NCBI RefSeq assembly: GCF_028858725.1
Contig: NC_084760.1
Coordinates: 55,577,367-55,641,366, forward strand
Length of the DNA stretch: 64,000 nt
DNA from: Colius striatus
Lineage: Eukaryota > Chordata > Aves > Coliiformes > Coliidae
Reading direction: 5' to 3'
The notes beneath the pieces are model-generated. The model had not been told where the DNA came from. It made no database searches and saw only the letters and a program-made list of their open reading frames with translations. Positions 62,501 through 64,000 of this stretch are shown in pieces (position 1 is the first letter of the stretch; each line of letters starts with the position of its first letter). Both the position numbers and the translations under genes were made by a program.

Positions 62501-64000
62501 GCAATTAGCATCATGGGCAAAACAGACTCAACTTGGAGAGAAAAGGATTGATTTATTAATGAACAATCAGAACAGAGTAGGGAAATAAGAAATAAAACCT
62601 GAATCCTAAAATACCTTCCCCTACCTCTCCTTCTTCCCAGGACCCTCCTTCCTTCTCCCCTAGCAGCGCAGGGGAGTTAGAGTCAGTTCATTCCAGATGG
62701 ACTTTACCGCTGCTTCTTCTCAGGTGGAGGCCTCCTCACACATCCCACTGCTACACTGTGTGATCCCTCTCACGGGAGACAGTCCTCCATGAACTTCTCC
62801 AACATGAGTCCTTCACATGGGCTATAGTTCTTCATGAACTGCTCCAGCATGGGGCCTCCCATGGGGGCAGCTCCTCACACCCTGCCCCAGTGTGGGTCAT
62901 CCACCGGGAGAAAAGTCCTTCAGGTACTGACTGCTCCAGCCTGAGTCCCTCACAGGATCACAACTCCTGACAGCAAACCTGCTCTGGTGTGGGCTCCTCT
63001 TTCCCAGCGTGTTCCAAGGTCCTGTCAGGAACTTGCTCCAGGGTGAGCTTCCCACAGAGTCACAGCCTCCTTCAGGCACCTACCCGCTCCATGGGCTGTG
63101 AGTGGATCTCTGCTCCCTGGTGGCCTCCACGGGCTGCAGGGGCACAGGTGCCTCACCACGGGCTGCACATGGGGAATCTCTTTTCCAGTGCCTAAGCACC
63201 CTCCTCTCCCTCTTTTTCCACTCACCATGGTGTCTGCAGAGATGTTTTCACATTCTCACTCCCTGTTGCTGCTGCAGTTAAGCAACTGCCCAGCAACTTC
63301 TTCCCCTTCTCAAATACGTTATTCACAGACGCATTACCTCAGTCACTGTTTGGCCAGGCCTTGGTCAGCTGCAGGGTCCATCTTATAATTGACTGGAAAT
63401 TCTTTGAGATGTGAGATTGAAACCCCTGCCTTGACTTCAGCATCTTGTATTGGCTCTCCCCATTGTATTCAGTGCATGGGTGTTTGTGAATCTCAGTCTT
63501 TAGATGCACACTTCTCTCCATTCATTAATTTCTGTAGCTAAGAACAAATTTTGGGCTTGTGAAGGAGCATCAGCTCTGTTCCTGAGAGCAGGGAGTATTA
63601 CAGCACTGTGTGCTGCAATTCCTGAGCACCTTGAATAAATTATTTTCAAAAACTTTACGTAATTTTGCCTCTTCACCAGTAAGGGGTTACAATCTGCATG
63701 CTTCAGCTACTTTTCACTTAGAAAGGAGAACTTTTGAGAGCTCAATAGAAAGTCAGCCCCAAGTTTCAATAGGCAATGATGAACTCTATGCTCTTATCAT
63801 GCAAGAATGATACCTTGATGTTATGGTTTGATAAACAGCTCTATGAAAATATCATATCAATACATAGTGTTGCTCAAAAAAGCAGACCAAAAGTTATAAA
63901 TTGGAAGGAAAGTAATGGAGAGCAGGGAACATGGTAAAGCCACTGCAAAAATCTATGCGATCACTTCTATGTTGAGTGTTATGGATGCTTCTGATTTTCT
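59590..64000 (+). other. CLVS2: CLVS2 intron after coding exon 2 (incomplete)
   Basis: Begins with GTAACA at 59590 and runs off the window. I looked for the next clavesin exon, whose family sequence is well conserved, and found none. Apart from the repeat at 62370-63395 it is unassigned non-coding DNA with a short TA repeat near 62119-62130. Confidence 0.85.
62370..63395 (-). mobile_element. Avian ERV-type LTR repeat with GC-rich internal units (-)
   Basis: About 1 kb matching in style a widespread avian LTR repeat, antisense to CLVS2. It begins TGTGGTGATTTAGCCCTGGC; its - strand therefore ends in CACCACA, the same end type as the LTR at 54975. An AATAAA lies on the - strand at 62557-62552. 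Bases about 62730-63180 are a run of degenerate units of roughly 40-60 bp built on CTGCTCCAGC, TGGG, TCC and CACGGG-like words. The right edge is approximate because the copy diverges after 63380. No internal retroviral genes or clear target duplication were seen. Open frames inside it are artefacts of its GC content. Confidence 0.72.

Noticed and set aside
63610..63810. 66-codon open frame at the right end, checked as a possible next CLVS2 exon
   Set aside because: The translation does not resemble clavesin and has no proper splice sites.
1..64000. CRISPR arrays, operons, ribosome binding sites, tRNA or rRNA genes
   Set aside because: The DNA is vertebrate nuclear; no regularly spaced repeats or cloverleaf-type sequences were noticed on reading.

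Overview
This window is vertebrate nuclear DNA, most likely from a bird and probably a neoavian one. The pointers are CR1-type LINE fragments in several states of decay with the avian 3' end (ATTCTATG-like octamer tails), two LTRs that look like common avian endogenous-retrovirus LTRs, no Alu/B1-type SINEs, long AT-rich non-coding stretches and a single CpG island at a spliced gene. The species cannot be named from the sequence, and all repeat and gene identities come from reading and recall, not from a database search.

Layout. Bases 1 to about 46,840 hold no intact gene that I can support. They are intergenic DNA carrying old insertions: a 77-bp CR1 tail (4300-4376), a broken retroviral RNase H-like remnant on the + strand (about 4390-5015), a decayed coiled-coil reading region on the - strand (about 5080-6145), and CR1 copies at 22695-23592 (+), 27465-29460 (-, with endonuclease and part of the reverse transcriptase), 34066-34345 (+), 36428-36518 (-) and 38232-39340 (-).

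Bases 46,850-48,400 form a CpG island that contains the promoter/5' UTR and first coding exon of CLVS2 (clavesin-2), a Sec14/CRAL-TRIO lipid-binding protein. The ATG is at 48007. Coding exon 1 (48007-48395, residues 1-130) is joined across an 11.0-kb intron to coding exon 2 (59415-59589, residues 130-188). The remaining roughly 139 residues (family length about 327) lie beyond the right edge. The intron between these exons carries an antisense LTR (54975-55528) and an antisense CR1 (56411-56850). The next, incomplete intron carries a second antisense LTR-like repeat with degenerate GC-rich internal units (62370-63395).

The window contains one real protein-coding gene, so there is no multi-gene pathway to describe. 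I found no convincing new biological system. The observations most worth checking are the unidentified - strand coiled-coil pseudogene, the upstream ORFs and T-tracts in the CLVS2 leader, and the polypyrimidine/polypurine inverted structure near 34.9-35.1 kb.
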